DNA from: Pseudomonas graminis
GTDB lineage: Bacteria; Pseudomonadota; Gammaproteobacteria; Pseudomonadales; Pseudomonadaceae
DNA: 64,000 bases
NCBI RefSeq assembly: GCF_001705435.1
Contig: NZ_MDEN01000065.1
Span: 248,001 to 312,000 of the forward strand
Direction: 5' to 3'
Positions 14,085 to 22,704 of the stretch are shown in pieces; the stretch's first letter is position 1, and the number at the start of each line of letters is the position of its first letter. Below the pieces are notes generated by a model. That model ran no database searches. It saw only the letters and a program-made list of their open reading frames with translations, and was not told where the DNA came from. The position numbers and the translations under genes were made by a program.

Positions 14085-15753
14085 TCAACTGCCCATCAAA
14101 TGACTTGTCCGTGGTCTGCTGCTGAACGTTCTGCACGCCGGCGAGCACGGTCGTTTCACCGCTAACCACGCTGGCATAGAACTGGTACTGGTTCGCTGTC
14201 GACTGCGGGTACTGCAGCGTGACGCCGTTGCTGACAAAGGTGTTAGTCGCACCACGCATCGAGGCGTCCATCGAAAACTGCACGATGACTGATCCATTGG
14301 GCTGGATCGAAGGACGCATGTTCAAGAACGTGCCCGTGGTCAGCTGACCAGGCTCAACACCCGGGACAACCGTCGTACTGTTGTTGTTACCGTTAGATGA
14401 GGCTGATGTGGAACGGGCTGGATAAATGAAGTTTTCCGTGTTTGCCACCGAGAGGGGCCTGTTGTTCATCATCGAGTACGTCTCATCCTTGCGGATGTTG
14501 ACCTTGCCTACGGTGGCCAACGCCTGCAGGAAAGTGGACGTCGTTGAATTGTCCCCGTTACGAATGACACCGAACTGCCCAAACCCTGTAGACCCTCCGG
14601 GTAGCCCCGCCGGTGAGAAGAAGTTCACATTCCATTTCGAAGCCGCGTTGTTAATCAGCCACGACCAGTTCACGGCGGCGTCGTTATCGGACGTCGAGGT
14701 CAAGTCAACGATTTGCATGCGCATGCGCACCTGGCGTCCGACCGACTTGTTCTCGGCGCTCATCAGCTCCTCGACCTGTTCCTGGACTTCACGGGTGTCT
14801 GTGACGGTCACGACGCCTGAGTCGGAGATAGACATCTTGCCGATGCCATTGGGGGTCAACGCGCCGGCAATAGCGATCTTGAGGTTTTTAACCACATCGA
14901 CATTTGCCGTCATTTTGGCCGACACATCCGACGATGACGAAAGCTGACCTGCCTGACTCGTTCCGCCGCTGCCGCTGCTTCCACTGTTGTCATTGGCACC
15001 GGTGGAGGCGGTTTTGGCGATCGTGCTGCTGACATCGTTGATGTCCGTGATCGTTGCGATCTGGTAAGTCCGGGTCACCAGTCGCGAGATCTGGATGATC
15101 CCGTCCTTGAAGTCCCAGCCGACACCGTACTCAGCTGTTCTCTGATCGAGGAGTTCGCTCAGGGTGGACCCTGCCGAGCTGGCTTGATCGAGAAAGAATG
15201 AACGCGGTGCTGGGTTGCCTTGCGCTACGGCCATATAGCCGTTACCGCTCATTCCCGGCATGGATGCGAGGCTTGGTACCGACTGCCCAAGCGAACCGCT
15301 CAGGGGAACACTCATGGCCATCGGCGAAGGGGCCTGCAGTGCCGGTGCACCGCCCGAGGCGCCCATGCGTTGGGCTGTGAAGACTTGTATTGGCACCAGG
15401 GCATCGGGGCTGACACGCACCGAAAGGTTAGTGATCTTGCTGATCCGATCGGCAAAGACGTTGAGTGTCGGTTTGTCTGGGAAGGAAAAGCGGATCGGCT
15501 GACTGAACACAGCCGGCAGCTCAGCATCGCGTGAGACTTTTACCGTTTTACCGCCCAGCCAAACGCCATCGAACTCGCGCACCGCAGCGCCGCGCAGCTG
15601 ATCTTCCTGGCGCAGCCGGGTCAGGCTGTCTTGCACCTTCTGGTTGCCTTCCGCCGAGGCGCCGCGAATACCGTCACGCTCGGTCAGCGCGCCGCACCCG
15701 GACAGTGCCAATGCAACAGCCACGGCAAGGCTTCGTTTCATGTACGAAGTCAT
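13999..15753 (-). CDS. pilN: Type IVB pilus secretin lipoprotein, PilN-like
   Basis: A 584-residue protein starting at ATG 15753, with GGAG nine bases upstream. The N-terminus MTSYMKRSLAVAVALALSGCG is a lipoprotein signal with lipobox LSGC. Middle domains resemble secretin N-domains (LNVFADRISKITNLSVRVSP; the Gly/Ser-rich linker; EQVEELMSAENKSVGRQVRMRMQIVDL), and the C-terminal part is the secretin core (GTFLNMRPSIQPNGSVIVQFSMD). PilN forms the outer-membrane pore of thin conjugative (R64/PAPI-1-type) pili. Only pilL- and pilN-like genes are present here, so no pilus can be built from this window. The last roughly 27 residues are read from DNA that in another frame encodes an SSB tail, so the native C-terminus appears replaced. 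Confidence 0.85.
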   Translation of the reverse strand: MTSYMKRSLAVAVALALSGCGALTERDGIRGASAEGNQKVQDSLTRLRQEDQLRGAAVREFDGVWLGGKTVKVSRDAELPAVFSQPIRFSFPDKPTLNVFADRISKITNLSVRVSPDALVPIQVFTAQRMGASGGAPALQAPSPMAMSVPLSGSLGQSVPSLASMPGMSGNGYMAVAQGNPAPRSFFLDQASSAGSTLSELLDQRTAEYGVGWDFKDGIIQISRLVTRTYQIATITDINDVSSTIAKTASTGANDNSGSSGSGGTSQAGQLSSSSDVSAKMTANVDVVKNLKIAIAGALTPNGIGKMSISDSGVVTVTDTREVQEQVEELMSAENKSVGRQVRMRMQIVDLTSTSDNDAAVNWSWLINNAASKWNVNFFSPAGLPGGSTGFGQFGVIRNGDNSTTSTFLQALATVGKVNIRKDETYSMMNNRPLSVANTENFIYPARSTSASSNGNNNSTTVVPGVEPGQLTTGTFLNMRPSIQPNGSVIVQFSMDASMRGATNTFVSNGVTLQYPQSTANQYQFYASVVSGETTVLAGVQNVQQQTTDKSFDGQLTPLSELGASIAATARVPTSSAANAAVES

Positions 15754-15771
15754 AGGGAATAACTCCAGGAT

Positions 15772-16521
15772 TTATTGAGCGCGGCGACCGGACTCGGTGA
15801 CGCGAAGGACTCGGTTACCGGCATAGAGCATGCCGGTCAGATTTACATCAGCAGCGGAAAGGGACTGGAATAGGCGTTTAACGGCAGTACGAAAGTCGCC
15901 TTCGAATGTCGCGGTGACATTGATCGGCACGTCTACTGATGCCTCCCAAACCAACTGCCAGCCAGCCCTAGCAGCCCACTTCCCCAGCGCACGGCGCAAC
16001 GTGACGTCGGAGGTCGTCATCGTCCACTGCTCAGCTACGGGCTTTGGCGGTGTGGCTTTGGCGAGCACAACTGGTGGTACCGGCGCAGAAGCAATGCTTT
16101 TAACCGCCAAAGTGGTGGAGACCGGCTTTGCAAGAGGCACGGCGGAGGTGCTGCCCGCCTTGCTCAAAGATGACGGCTTCAGTGCGTCAGCAACAACCTG
16201 AGCAGCCGGGCTCGGGCCATTGTGGGCTTGAACTACTTCCACAATTTTGGGTGCTGGAGCCGGTGCCGGCATGACCACTACAGGTGCAGCAGGCTTGACG
16301 GCCGCTGCAGCTGTAACAGTGGATACTGCAACAGCAGGGGGAGCGCTTGCTGCAGGTGCTGCGGTTTGATGCAAGCGCAGCTGAGCCTGACTTAACGTCG
16401 ACGCGCTTACAGCGATCTGCTCGTCAATCAACTGATCTGCTGAGACGGTGCTGGAGGGTGGAGCCGTTGTGCAACCTGTTATCAATGAAATGGCTGCAGC
16501 TAGCAGCAGGGGTTTTCTCAT
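15772..16521 (-). CDS. pilL: PilL-like lipoprotein with TcpQ-type C-terminal domain
   Basis: 249 residues. Signal and lipobox: MRKPLLLAAAISLITGC. A long Ala/Pro/Val-rich linker (about 50-165) leads to a C-terminal domain WTMTTSDVTLRRALGKWAARAGWQLVWEASVDVPINVTATFEGDFRTAVKRLFQSL. This fits the TcpQ/PilL family that escorts or stabilises the secretin. It starts after GAGAGG and precedes pilN by 18 bp on the same strand. In complete loci pilLMNOPQRSTUV follow in order; here pilM and pilO onward are missing. Confidence 0.82.
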   Translation of the reverse strand: MRKPLLLAAAISLITGCTTAPPSSTVSADQLIDEQIAVSASTLSQAQLRLHQTAAPAASAPPAVAVSTVTAAAAVKPAAPVVVMPAPAPAPKIVEVVQAHNGPSPAAQVVADALKPSSLSKAGSTSAVPLAKPVSTTLAVKSIASAPVPPVVLAKATPPKPVAEQWTMTTSDVTLRRALGKWAARAGWQLVWEASVDVPINVTATFEGDFRTAVKRLFQSLSAADVNLTGMLYAGNRVLRVTESGRRAQ

Positions 16522-16769
16522 AGGTGCCTCTCAGCCGCGCCGGTTTAGAAACGCATAGGCGAGTGAAGGGGGTTAATAGGAGTTGAAACGTATAGCGCGG
16601 GGCATTGCATTACATCGGGATGCTGAATCGCTTCTTCAGTAGAAGATCAAATCCAGAGCTCGTACAACGGCCTTCGGACCAAAAGGGGTGTTGAGCAGGA
16701 TGAGAGGGATGCGGGTGCGAGAGAAATACGATGTAACAATCGAGGGGGGGACTGTAGCAGGTGTTTAGA

Positions 16770-17042
16770 TCAGCAATTTTGGATGCTGGTCTCGGCTTGT
16801 TCTTGAGCGCCGGGTTGGTTTTTGACAGCTGCAGCGGCAAGTGTCTGCATCCAGTTTGCAAGAGCCAGCTCACTGTAGTGATCAACCAAATGCTGAGCGA
16901 ATTGCGTCGTAGTGATCTGAACGCGCGTATTGTTACTCAGCTCAATCGCGTGCCCCATCAACTTAGTGAAGCGCTCCTCTCCAACGTAGACAACCTTTTT
17001 AGCCTTCAGCTCTAAGCCTAAGGGATTCATGTTTGCTGCCAA
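16770..17042 (-). CDS. Small hypothetical protein (90 aa), TTG start favoured
   Basis: GGAGGTG lies at the right distance from a TTG at 17040-17042, whereas the first ATG (17028-17030) is about 20 bases from it, so the TTG is preferred. The protein (NPLGLELKAKKVVYVGEERFTKLMGHAIELSNNTRVQITTTQFAQHLVDHYSELALANWMQTLA) looks like a small mixed alpha/beta protein, possibly DNA-binding. The last 20 residues are Ala/Gln-rich. It follows the NusG-like gene by 27 bp, so they may be an operon. No family recognised. Confidence 0.55.
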   Translation of the reverse strand: MAANMNPLGLELKAKKVVYVGEERFTKLMGHAIELSNNTRVQITTTQFAQHLVDHYSELALANWMQTLAAAAVKNQPGAQEQAETSIQNC

Positions 17043-17069
17043 ATTACACCTCCAAACAGATTTGAGTGA

Positions 17070-17600
17070 CTAATTGATTCTTTCATCAAGAACTGGATGC
17101 TCTAGGACAGAGACAACTAGCTGATTAACGTTTTCGAAGCTGTTTTTGCCGATATGGTTTTGTAGCACCTCGAACAAAGCAGACTGTCGCGCAAGCTTGC
17201 ACTTGAGGGACGTCACATATTCAAGGTCTGAAAGCAAAGCGGGCGATACATTCCTGTACTCGATCTGAGTGACATTTTTATTAGGCCGCAGCATCAACCC
17301 TTGTCGCCAGGCTTCAATCAATGAGCCTGAAATAGTGCAGATTTCACCACCGAACCTGACGAACTCTTTAACCCCTGGTATATCCGCCACGGTAGACGGA
17401 TGCACTACTTCAGGATCCAGGCGCACGAACAGGTAGCCGGGGAACAGGATGGTTTGGGTGGTGCGGACACCTTCACAATCAGACCGGCGGGTGACCTTCG
17501 TCTTAGTAGGCGCAAAGTACTCGACCTCCATGATCGCCATTCTGGCTGTAACTACCTGTAAAGCATGGAGATTATGGGTGATGAGATACCACTTCATCAT
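17070..17600 (-). CDS. NusG/RfaH-like transcription antiterminator
   Basis: A 176-residue protein from the ATG at 17598-17600, with GGAG seven bases upstream. The N-terminal half is a NusG N-terminal (NGN) domain: KWYLITHNLHALQVVTARMAIMEVEYFAPTKTKVTRR...QTILFPGYLFVRLDPEVVHPSTVADIPGVKEFVRFGGEICTIS. As in RfaH, ActX and TaA-type paralogues it has no clear KOW domain, and the C-terminus is a helical extension. Plasmid-borne copies act as operon-specific elongation factors for pilus/transfer or polysaccharide operons. Its natural target may be the pil genes at 13.9-16.5 kb, though no convincing ops element is seen near them. Confidence 0.75.
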   Translation of the reverse strand: MMKWYLITHNLHALQVVTARMAIMEVEYFAPTKTKVTRRSDCEGVRTTQTILFPGYLFVRLDPEVVHPSTVADIPGVKEFVRFGGEICTISGSLIEAWRQGLMLRPNKNVTQIEYRNVSPALLSDLEYVTSLKCKLARQSALFEVLQNHIGKNSFENVNQLVVSVLEHPVLDERIN

Positions 17601-17857
17601 AGTCTTGCTCCTTCCATTGGGCACGCGCCGCCACTAATTCGCCGTGGCGCCTTAACTGAAATCGTATGCGGAACCGAACGGATCCAAACGAGGGGTACTG
17701 ATTATATGTACAGGTGACAATAAATCAATGGCTTTGTGCCACTGGTGCATTTTATGACATAAACACTTTCCACACAATGCAGTTTTGCACAATGTGCATT
17801 TATGACGTTTTATTTTCGTCCAAAGCACTGAAAATGAAGGTTTTTCTAAGGCAATGA
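17601..17857. promoter_or_regulatory. Divergent regulatory region between the NusG-like and XRE genes
   Basis: A 257-bp AT-rich region. It has a 13-bp palindrome TGCACAATGTGCA (17786-17798) and two direct copies of GTGCATTT(T)ATGAC, at about 17738-17751 and 17794-17806. These are likely operators for the XRE regulator that starts at 17858, in a promoter region shared by two divergent genes. Confidence 0.5.
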
Positions 17858-18211
17858 ATGTCGAGCTCAATCCGCAAGCTGATCGGCTCACGCATCCGAA
17901 CGTTCAGAAAACAGAAGAATGTGACCCAGGCAGCCCTAGCTGAGGCTATCGGCTGCGAGGTGACTACGCTGGGACGGTACGAGAGAGGCGAGTACGCACC
18001 GGACGGTGAGCAAATTGTAAAAATGGCCGTGTTTTTCTCAATCACGCCAATGGATCTTTTACCAGGGAAAGTAGATATGGAACGTCAGTTGATCATCGAC
18101 CTAAGGTCAGACCTCGTTGATGCAATTTTTGCTATAGACGACCCCCGAGAGCTAGAAAAGCTCTGCAAGATGGCCCGAGAGGCCGTTTTTCGCCCTCAAA
18201 AAAGCCGATAG
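17858..18211 (+). CDS. XRE-family (Cro/cI-type) transcriptional regulator
   Basis: A 117-residue protein with an HTH at about residues 8-62: IGSRIRTFRKQKNVTQAALAEAIGCEVTTLGRYERGEYAPDGEQIVKMAVFF. The C-terminal 50 residues are helical (LIIDLRSDLVDAIFAIDDPRELEKLCKMAREAV) and may dimerise. ATG after AAGG. It is divergent from the NusG-like gene with palindromic sites between them, so it probably represses itself and perhaps the antiterminator. Confidence 0.85.
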   Translation: MSSSIRKLIGSRIRTFRKQKNVTQAALAEAIGCEVTTLGRYERGEYAPDGEQIVKMAVFFSITPMDLLPGKVDMERQLIIDLRSDLVDAIFAIDDPRELEKLCKMAREAVFRPQKSR

Positions 18212-18281
18212 CACAAGCAGTTTAGGCTCTAATCTGTTAGAAACACCCCCCTTGACCGACCTAGACCAAGGCTGCTGCTTC

Positions 18282-18749
18282 ATGGACAAAAAAGAGATAG
18301 AAAAGCTCATTCGTAATCTTGGTTACCATTACCCTGCAATGGTAACTAACCAAATCATCAGTGAGTCGCAGCCAGTACATCACTATGACGACGAAGATAC
18401 GGCTGAGATCCTATTGGATAACGGAATAGAACTCGTGTTCTGGAGCGAGACGATGCGATTCGAAAGTATCGTGTTGTCGATGCAAAGCACCCGGGCGAGA
18501 AGTAGTGGACTAAAAGACGTTCTGCCTGACCCTTTAAACTTAGTGCATAGCCGCGAAGACGCTCTGAAACATCTGGGCACTCCGATACTCTCTAAGTCAC
18601 CTCTTGAGCTGGTCGCTTTGGAAATGTTTGCGTGGGACCTATACCAACTCAAGGATAGTTTGCACCCAGAGGCAACGCTTGAGATTCAATATGACAAGGC
18701 CATGACTGCACAAACAATTATTATTTCCCTGATGGACAAAAACTCTTAA
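18282..18749 (+). CDS. Hypothetical protein resembling DUF6392/pyocin-immunity-like proteins
   Basis: 155 residues from the ATG at 18282 (MDKKEIEKLIRNLGYHYPAMV); an upstream TTG would add ten residues. The order of motifs (short helical N-terminus, then GIELVFWSETMRFESIVLSM, then EDALKHLGTPILSKS and an acidic end) recalls Pseudomonas proteins annotated DUF6392 or as putative pyocin immunity. That resemblance is from memory and moderate. No bacteriocin gene is adjacent. It could be an orphan immunity gene. Confidence 0.5.
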   Translation: MDKKEIEKLIRNLGYHYPAMVTNQIISESQPVHHYDDEDTAEILLDNGIELVFWSETMRFESIVLSMQSTRARSSGLKDVLPDPLNLVHSREDALKHLGTPILSKSPLELVALEMFAWDLYQLKDSLHPEATLEIQYDKAMTAQTIIISLMDKNS

Positions 18750-18908
18750 TAGGCGTCTATTGCTGTCTAGGTATTAATTTAAAAACCGTAGTCCTTTAAA
18801 TCTAAACCTGATTTACCAGGCCGCTCCAACTAAGTACAACTCCTGTTTGTTCGGCTGCGCAAAAGAATAAAGTGATCACCATTGGTTGATAGCGGAGCGC
18901 CGTGAAAA

Positions 18909-19937
18909 ATGAACGAAACAATCGATGGATCTGGCACCCCTAACGACAGGGATAAGCTAGAACAGCTCATTGAACAGGCTAAGGCTTGGAGTGATGGTGA
19001 TCATCTGAGTCACCTGATCGAACAAGCGAAAGCTTGGAGCAACAGAGACCATGTGAGCCAGCTGGCTGAGCAGGCCAGGGCCTGGAGCAACAAAGACCAT
19101 GTGCACCAGTTGGCTGAGCAGGCCAGGGCCTGGAGCAACAAAGACCATGTGCACCAGTTGGCTGAGCAGGCCAGGGCCTGGAGTAACAAGGACCATGTGA
19201 GCCAACTGGCTGAGCAGGCCAGGGCCTGGAGTAACAAGGACCAAGTGAGCCAACTGGCTGAGCAGGCCAGGACTTGGCGCACGGATATGTTGGGACTGCT
19301 AGAGGGCCAAGCCACAGCTATTGGTAAAAGTGCTTACCTCAGTCGGCTTGCCCAACGGACGCTTCCTGCGGGCCTGACTTTAGATGATCTGCTGAGCGAG
19401 CTGGCCACGCGCCCTCACGAGCCACCAGAAGTGGCCATGGCCGCAGCCGATCTGGAGGACGTCTCTGTTGACCAGGACAACCAGGTCTCGATCGGGGACT
19501 TTTACGATGTAGAAATAAAGCCTACGCCCGGTGCAAAGCCGAGACTCTCAAGCGTCCCTACGTGGTTGCTGGTTCTGTGGGCATTTTTCATCCTGCCAGC
19601 ACTGGCGATAGTAAAGGACTGGGAAGACGTGCGAGCTGGGTTGGTGGATATTAATGAGCGCATTCCAGAGACATATTCGTTTTCGAGCCTTAAGCGCTTC
19701 ATCCGCTCCAATCTAGCAGGCAAGGCAGGTGATATTCGTCTCGTAACTGGCTCAGACGTCCGCCTGAGGGTAGAGCCTGGAATGAAGTCTGCTGTGCTAC
19801 TGACCCTACCAAAATATGCCCCAGTGGTGGTTCTAGACAAGGAAGACCGCACCTGGCTCTACGTTTCATATGAGCACGAAGGCTTCTTAATCGATGGGTA
19901 CGTATCCACCAAATTCTTGAGAAAAGTTAGGAGGTAG
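18909..19937 (+). CDS. Repeat protein with six 16-residue repeats, a membrane segment and an SH3-like domain
   Basis: 342 residues with three parts. First, six near-identical 16-residue units (consensus ARAWSNKDHVSQLAEQ, residues 24-119, plus a degenerate unit before them), predicted helical. Second, an acidic linker, then one membrane segment WLLVLWAFFILPALAIV (about 219-235). Third, a C-terminal bacterial SH3 domain (about 281-340: DVRLRVEPGMKSAVLLTLPKYAPVVVLDKEDRTWLYVSYEHEGFLIDGYVSTKFL). SH3b domains of this kind often bind cell wall in the periplasm, which would leave the repeats in the cytoplasm. The whole architecture is not one I recognise. It stands alone between the immunity-like gene and the relaxase gene. 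Confidence 0.65.
   Translation: MNETIDGSGTPNDRDKLEQLIEQAKAWSDGDHLSHLIEQAKAWSNRDHVSQLAEQARAWSNKDHVHQLAEQARAWSNKDHVHQLAEQARAWSNKDHVSQLAEQARAWSNKDQVSQLAEQARTWRTDMLGLLEGQATAIGKSAYLSRLAQRTLPAGLTLDDLLSELATRPHEPPEVAMAAADLEDVSVDQDNQVSIGDFYDVEIKPTPGAKPRLSSVPTWLLVLWAFFILPALAIVKDWEDVRAGLVDINERIPETYSFSSLKRFIRSNLAGKAGDIRLVTGSDVRLRVEPGMKSAVLLTLPKYAPVVVLDKEDRTWLYVSYEHEGFLIDGYVSTKFLRKVRR
18978..19265. repeat. Six tandem 48-bp repeats inside the repeat-protein gene
   Basis: Each unit encodes 16 residues. Units 3-6 are almost identical at DNA level, and the early units are more diverged, which points to recent expansion by slippage or recombination at the downstream end. Copy number should vary between isolates. 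Confidence 0.85.
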
Positions 19938-19992
19938 AGCACGCGACTGGATGAAGCCGTATGCGACATCGCATCAGCCAAAAACGCATGGC

Positions 19993-21936
19993 TCACGGTC
20001 GTGGGATAGGCCCCATCTCAGGCCTGGTAGCAAGAGAATTATCAGCGGATGCGTCTCGCGTTGGCTGCACCTCATGTCTCTCGTTGTCCTGTAGGTATTC
20101 GAGATAAAGGCGCTGATCTTCGCGGGTCGGCTCAAACCGGGACATCCCATACTCACGATTGAAGTCATGGAGCGCATGGAGCGCATCTTTCATGAATGAG
20201 ACGTCGCCCTGGACAACAACATTCTCACCGCTCTTATGGCTAGTGATCGCCATCGCGAGGGCGAAATTGCTCGTATCTTCACCACCATAGATCGACTCCC
20301 GAACAAGCACGCGATCGCCTTCGTCACGCACACCGACAACCCCATCACGCATGTACTCGACGGTGCCATCGCGACGTAATTGCGTCGCGTGGGTCTTCCA
20401 ATCGTGTACAGGCGCATCATCCGCAGCGCTGCAGAGGATCACGCGATCAGCCTCGCGCTGCAGGCGCGTTGACTGACGTTTCTCTCGATAGGCGAATCCG
20501 CGCAGCTGACTGACGGCAGCCACGTCACCAGTCAAAGCTTCTTGCTCAACCCAAGCACGGTAAGCCATTGGCCGGGCCATCCCCTTGTCTGCGAGATCCT
20601 GCCGTTCATGACGCAACTGAATACGTAGCTCAGCCATTGCCTTCATGCGTTCAAATTCAGCTACGCGATACATCAACTTCCGCATCACAGGGTCACGATG
20701 TTTATCTCTTACCGTGGCCTTCATAGCCCGGAAGTGATCAGCAATTTCTCTCTGACGGCGTAGCACATTCAGCTCAGGCTTTTTGAAGCCAGCACGGTAG
20801 CGCTGGTAACGCTTCTTAAGGTCTAGCCGAGCATCTGCCCTCTCCTGCCGGCGCTCAAACCGGGCATCCTTATCTCTCAGCTCAAACTGCGGTTGGTAAG
20901 TAGAACGCACCTGATGAGCTTGGGTGCTGCCATCCGACTTCACGGTTGCAATATGCGGCCGAGCCTCATACTTGCCTAAGTGCGGCTCAAGCTTCGATTT
21001 AGTCAAGGCCACATGCACAGATGAGGCTTTAACGACCGGACTGCTATCGGGGCGCAGAGCGTCGAAGATCACTAAACCATCACCCTGTTCGCGCAAGCCA
21101 AGTCCACTTTCGTGAAGAGTTTGATGCGCTTTTTCCCAGGTTAGGGTATTTGATTCGAGCAAGCCGGAGATGTCACTCCTCACCTCGTCCACAGCGTAGT
21201 GGTAAAGACTTTCGGTGTTCGAATAGACCTGCAGTGGCACAGCATCACGAGGTGCGCTGGGGAAGTGAAAAGGCGCTCGTACCAACTGATCGTTCGAACC
21301 CCACTCCCAGCTTCCATTGTCCTGGACAAACCCATATTTACGCTCCAGAACCCGACAGCTTTTCTGAAGAGAATCAGCATCGTTCCAGAGGTTGGCAGCT
21401 TTGTAAGTGACCGGATTAACGCGGTTAACAGCAACGTGGCAGTGAGTATTGTCGGTGTCCTGGTGAATGGCGGTCACGTACTGGTGACCCTCCATCCCAA
21501 CCTGACGGATGCAATGCTCAGCGCATTCAAAGATCTGCGCATCGGTGGGCAGTTCGTTCTCACGCCAGGACAAAATGAAGTGGTAAACCGGGTCGATACA
21601 TTTCGTGTTTTGAGCGGCGACCATGTTCATTTCAGCAGCCGCAGTTTCCCATGAAAAGCAATTGGTCTCGCAGGAAATACCGCCGCTGACCAACCGCTGA
21701 CGGCCGTCGGGAAAAGACTCGGTGATGACCACCGCGCGGTCATCACCCTCATTACGGTCTACGTAATCAACCAGTCGATCAAACATCGCATCCTTGGTAC
21801 GCGATTGGCTTGAACGAGCAGTATTGGTTACCTCGTCATCATCCTTAGGCTTGTCCGCACGATCGCTGATGTAGCTCACCAACCGGTTAAAGCTGGAGCC
21901 TTTATCGCCACGTTTCGGAGGAATGATAACGTTCAT
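19993..21936 (-). CDS. Conjugative relaxase, MOBP family (NikB/TraI-like)
   Basis: A 647-residue relaxase. The catalytic Tyr is probably Tyr22 (FNRLVSYISDR), and the three-histidine motif is HQDTDNTHCH (about 158-167), with HFILSW before it. The N-terminal 200 residues are the relaxase domain; the rest is charged and helical (RRQERADARLDLKKRYQRYRAGFKK...) and ends in a small domain of the type seen in large MOBP relaxases. It nicks oriT and pilots the transferred strand. Directly upstream are the NikA-like gene (10 bp gap) and the oriT-like region, so the order oriT-nikA-nikB matches IncI-type systems. No coupling protein or VirB genes are in the window. Confidence 0.9.
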   Translation of the reverse strand: MNVIIPPKRGDKGSSFNRLVSYISDRADKPKDDDEVTNTARSSQSRTKDAMFDRLVDYVDRNEGDDRAVVITESFPDGRQRLVSGGISCETNCFSWETAAAEMNMVAAQNTKCIDPVYHFILSWRENELPTDAQIFECAEHCIRQVGMEGHQYVTAIHQDTDNTHCHVAVNRVNPVTYKAANLWNDADSLQKSCRVLERKYGFVQDNGSWEWGSNDQLVRAPFHFPSAPRDAVPLQVYSNTESLYHYAVDEVRSDISGLLESNTLTWEKAHQTLHESGLGLREQGDGLVIFDALRPDSSPVVKASSVHVALTKSKLEPHLGKYEARPHIATVKSDGSTQAHQVRSTYQPQFELRDKDARFERRQERADARLDLKKRYQRYRAGFKKPELNVLRRQREIADHFRAMKATVRDKHRDPVMRKLMYRVAEFERMKAMAELRIQLRHERQDLADKGMARPMAYRAWVEQEALTGDVAAVSQLRGFAYREKRQSTRLQREADRVILCSAADDAPVHDWKTHATQLRRDGTVEYMRDGVVGVRDEGDRVLVRESIYGGEDTSNFALAMAITSHKSGENVVVQGDVSFMKDALHALHDFNREYGMSRFEPTREDQRLYLEYLQDNERHEVQPTRDASADNSLATRPEMGPIPRP

Positions 21937-21946
21937 GACCGGTGAC

Positions 21947-22276
21947 TCATTTTACGTGAGATTGAGAAAGGTCGATGGCAATGACGGCCTTTTTAATGGC
22001 CACAAGGACATCGGAGAATTGCTTGCTCAGATCAGTAGTCATGCCTGTTTGCATCTGGTTAAAGAGATGCTTTTGCAAACCGCCCAACTGCAGAAGCTCG
22101 CCCATGAGCTTCTTGTCTGTCGGTGTCTTGATCTTGCGATTTAGGGCAGCCCGACGCATCAGATCAGAAAGAGATACTTCAGCCGCTTTGGCTTTTTCTA
22201 CTAGCAGCGCTTTTTCTTCCAGGGTGCAACGCACCTTGATCCATTGATCCTTCTGCCGCGACTCGCTTTTGGACAT
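21947..22276 (-). CDS. NikA/MobC-like oriT-binding accessory protein
   Basis: 109 residues. The N-terminus KDQWIKVRCTLEEKALLVEKAKAAEVSLSDLMRRAALNRKI is a ribbon-helix-helix like that of NikA and MobC relaxosome proteins. The C-terminal half (TPTDKKLMGELLQLGGLQKHLFNQMQTG...IKKAVIAI) is helical and presumably contacts the relaxase. It lies immediately before the relaxase gene and next to the inverted repeats of the oriT candidate. Confidence 0.82.
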   Translation of the reverse strand: MSKSESRQKDQWIKVRCTLEEKALLVEKAKAAEVSLSDLMRRAALNRKIKTPTDKKLMGELLQLGGLQKHLFNQMQTGMTTDLSKQFSDVLVAIKKAVIAIDLSQSHVK

Positions 22277-22298
22277 GGCTCAACTCTAACTGACGATG

Positions 22299-22375
22299 CT
22301 GGGGTGTCGGGGCGTAGCCCTGATCCGGGTTTTGTGGACATCGACCGCGTGCGGGCGGTGGCCACAAAACATTTC
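22299..22375. other. oriT: Candidate origin of transfer (oriT), IncI/R64-like
   Basis: Two structures lie just upstream of the nikA-like gene. The first is a 7-bp hairpin TCGGGGC-GTA-GCCCTGA (22307-22323) within GGGGTGTCGGGGCGTAGCCC. As I remember it, this strongly resembles the R64 oriT core GGGGTGTCGGGGCGAAGCCC. The second is an inverted repeat GTTTTGTGG (22329-22337) and CCACAAAAC (22362-22370). The nick site is probably near the first hairpin. Position and structure both fit; the exact nic base cannot be assigned. Confidence 0.68.
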
Positions 22376-22490
22376 CGGTCATATCTTTTGAGCTCAACTC
22401 AGCCTCTAGACTAGCATTTAGGCTCAAGGGCGCCTAGGGCCAAAGCATAGAAGCGGCTGCGGAGGTGGCTGGTTGGGCTTCTGTATAGGC

Positions 22491-22688
22491 CTAGAGGCTT
22501 CTGGGACGCTTTTGAGAGGTCATGCTTCGACCTTCGAAAAGCGATCCGTTGAGGTCTTGCACGCCTGATTGGCCCATCACGGCCTGCTTGGCTTGCAAAA
22601 CCCGCTGTTGTCGGTGAGCCGCTTCCTGATATTCTCGGAAACTAACGGGCGCCCCGCCCTTTTTTCGGGCGCCGTGATCGATCAACAT
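22491..22688 (-). CDS. Possible small basic protein (65 aa)
   Basis: An open frame starting MLIDHGARKKGGAPVSFREYQ and ending SQKRPRSL, divergent from the 22705 gene. Composition (Gln, Arg, Lys) is plausible for a mobilisation-region protein, but the ribosome-binding site is weak, and the 5' part overlaps a strong GGGCGCC hairpin. Low confidence. Confidence 0.3.
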   Translation of the reverse strand: MLIDHGARKKGGAPVSFREYQEAAHRQQRVLQAKQAVMGQSGVQDLNGSLFEGRSMTSQKRPRSL

Positions 22689-22704
22689 CATTCGGAATCG
22701 CGAA

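Noticed and set aside
16610..16885. 91-aa minus-strand frame overlapping the 16770-17042 gene.
   Set aside because: It overlaps a better-supported gene with GGAGGT and has an irregular Pro/Ser/Cys-rich composition.
18978..19265. Could the 48-bp tandem repeats be a CRISPR array?
   Set aside because: Repeats are directly adjacent with no spacers, and they are in frame within a protein gene. No CRISPR array or cas gene was seen in the window.
18957..19315. Long antisense frames opposite the 48-bp repeats.
   Set aside because: They are open only because the repeat unit lacks stops in those frames; the plus-strand frame has the membrane and SH3-like domains.
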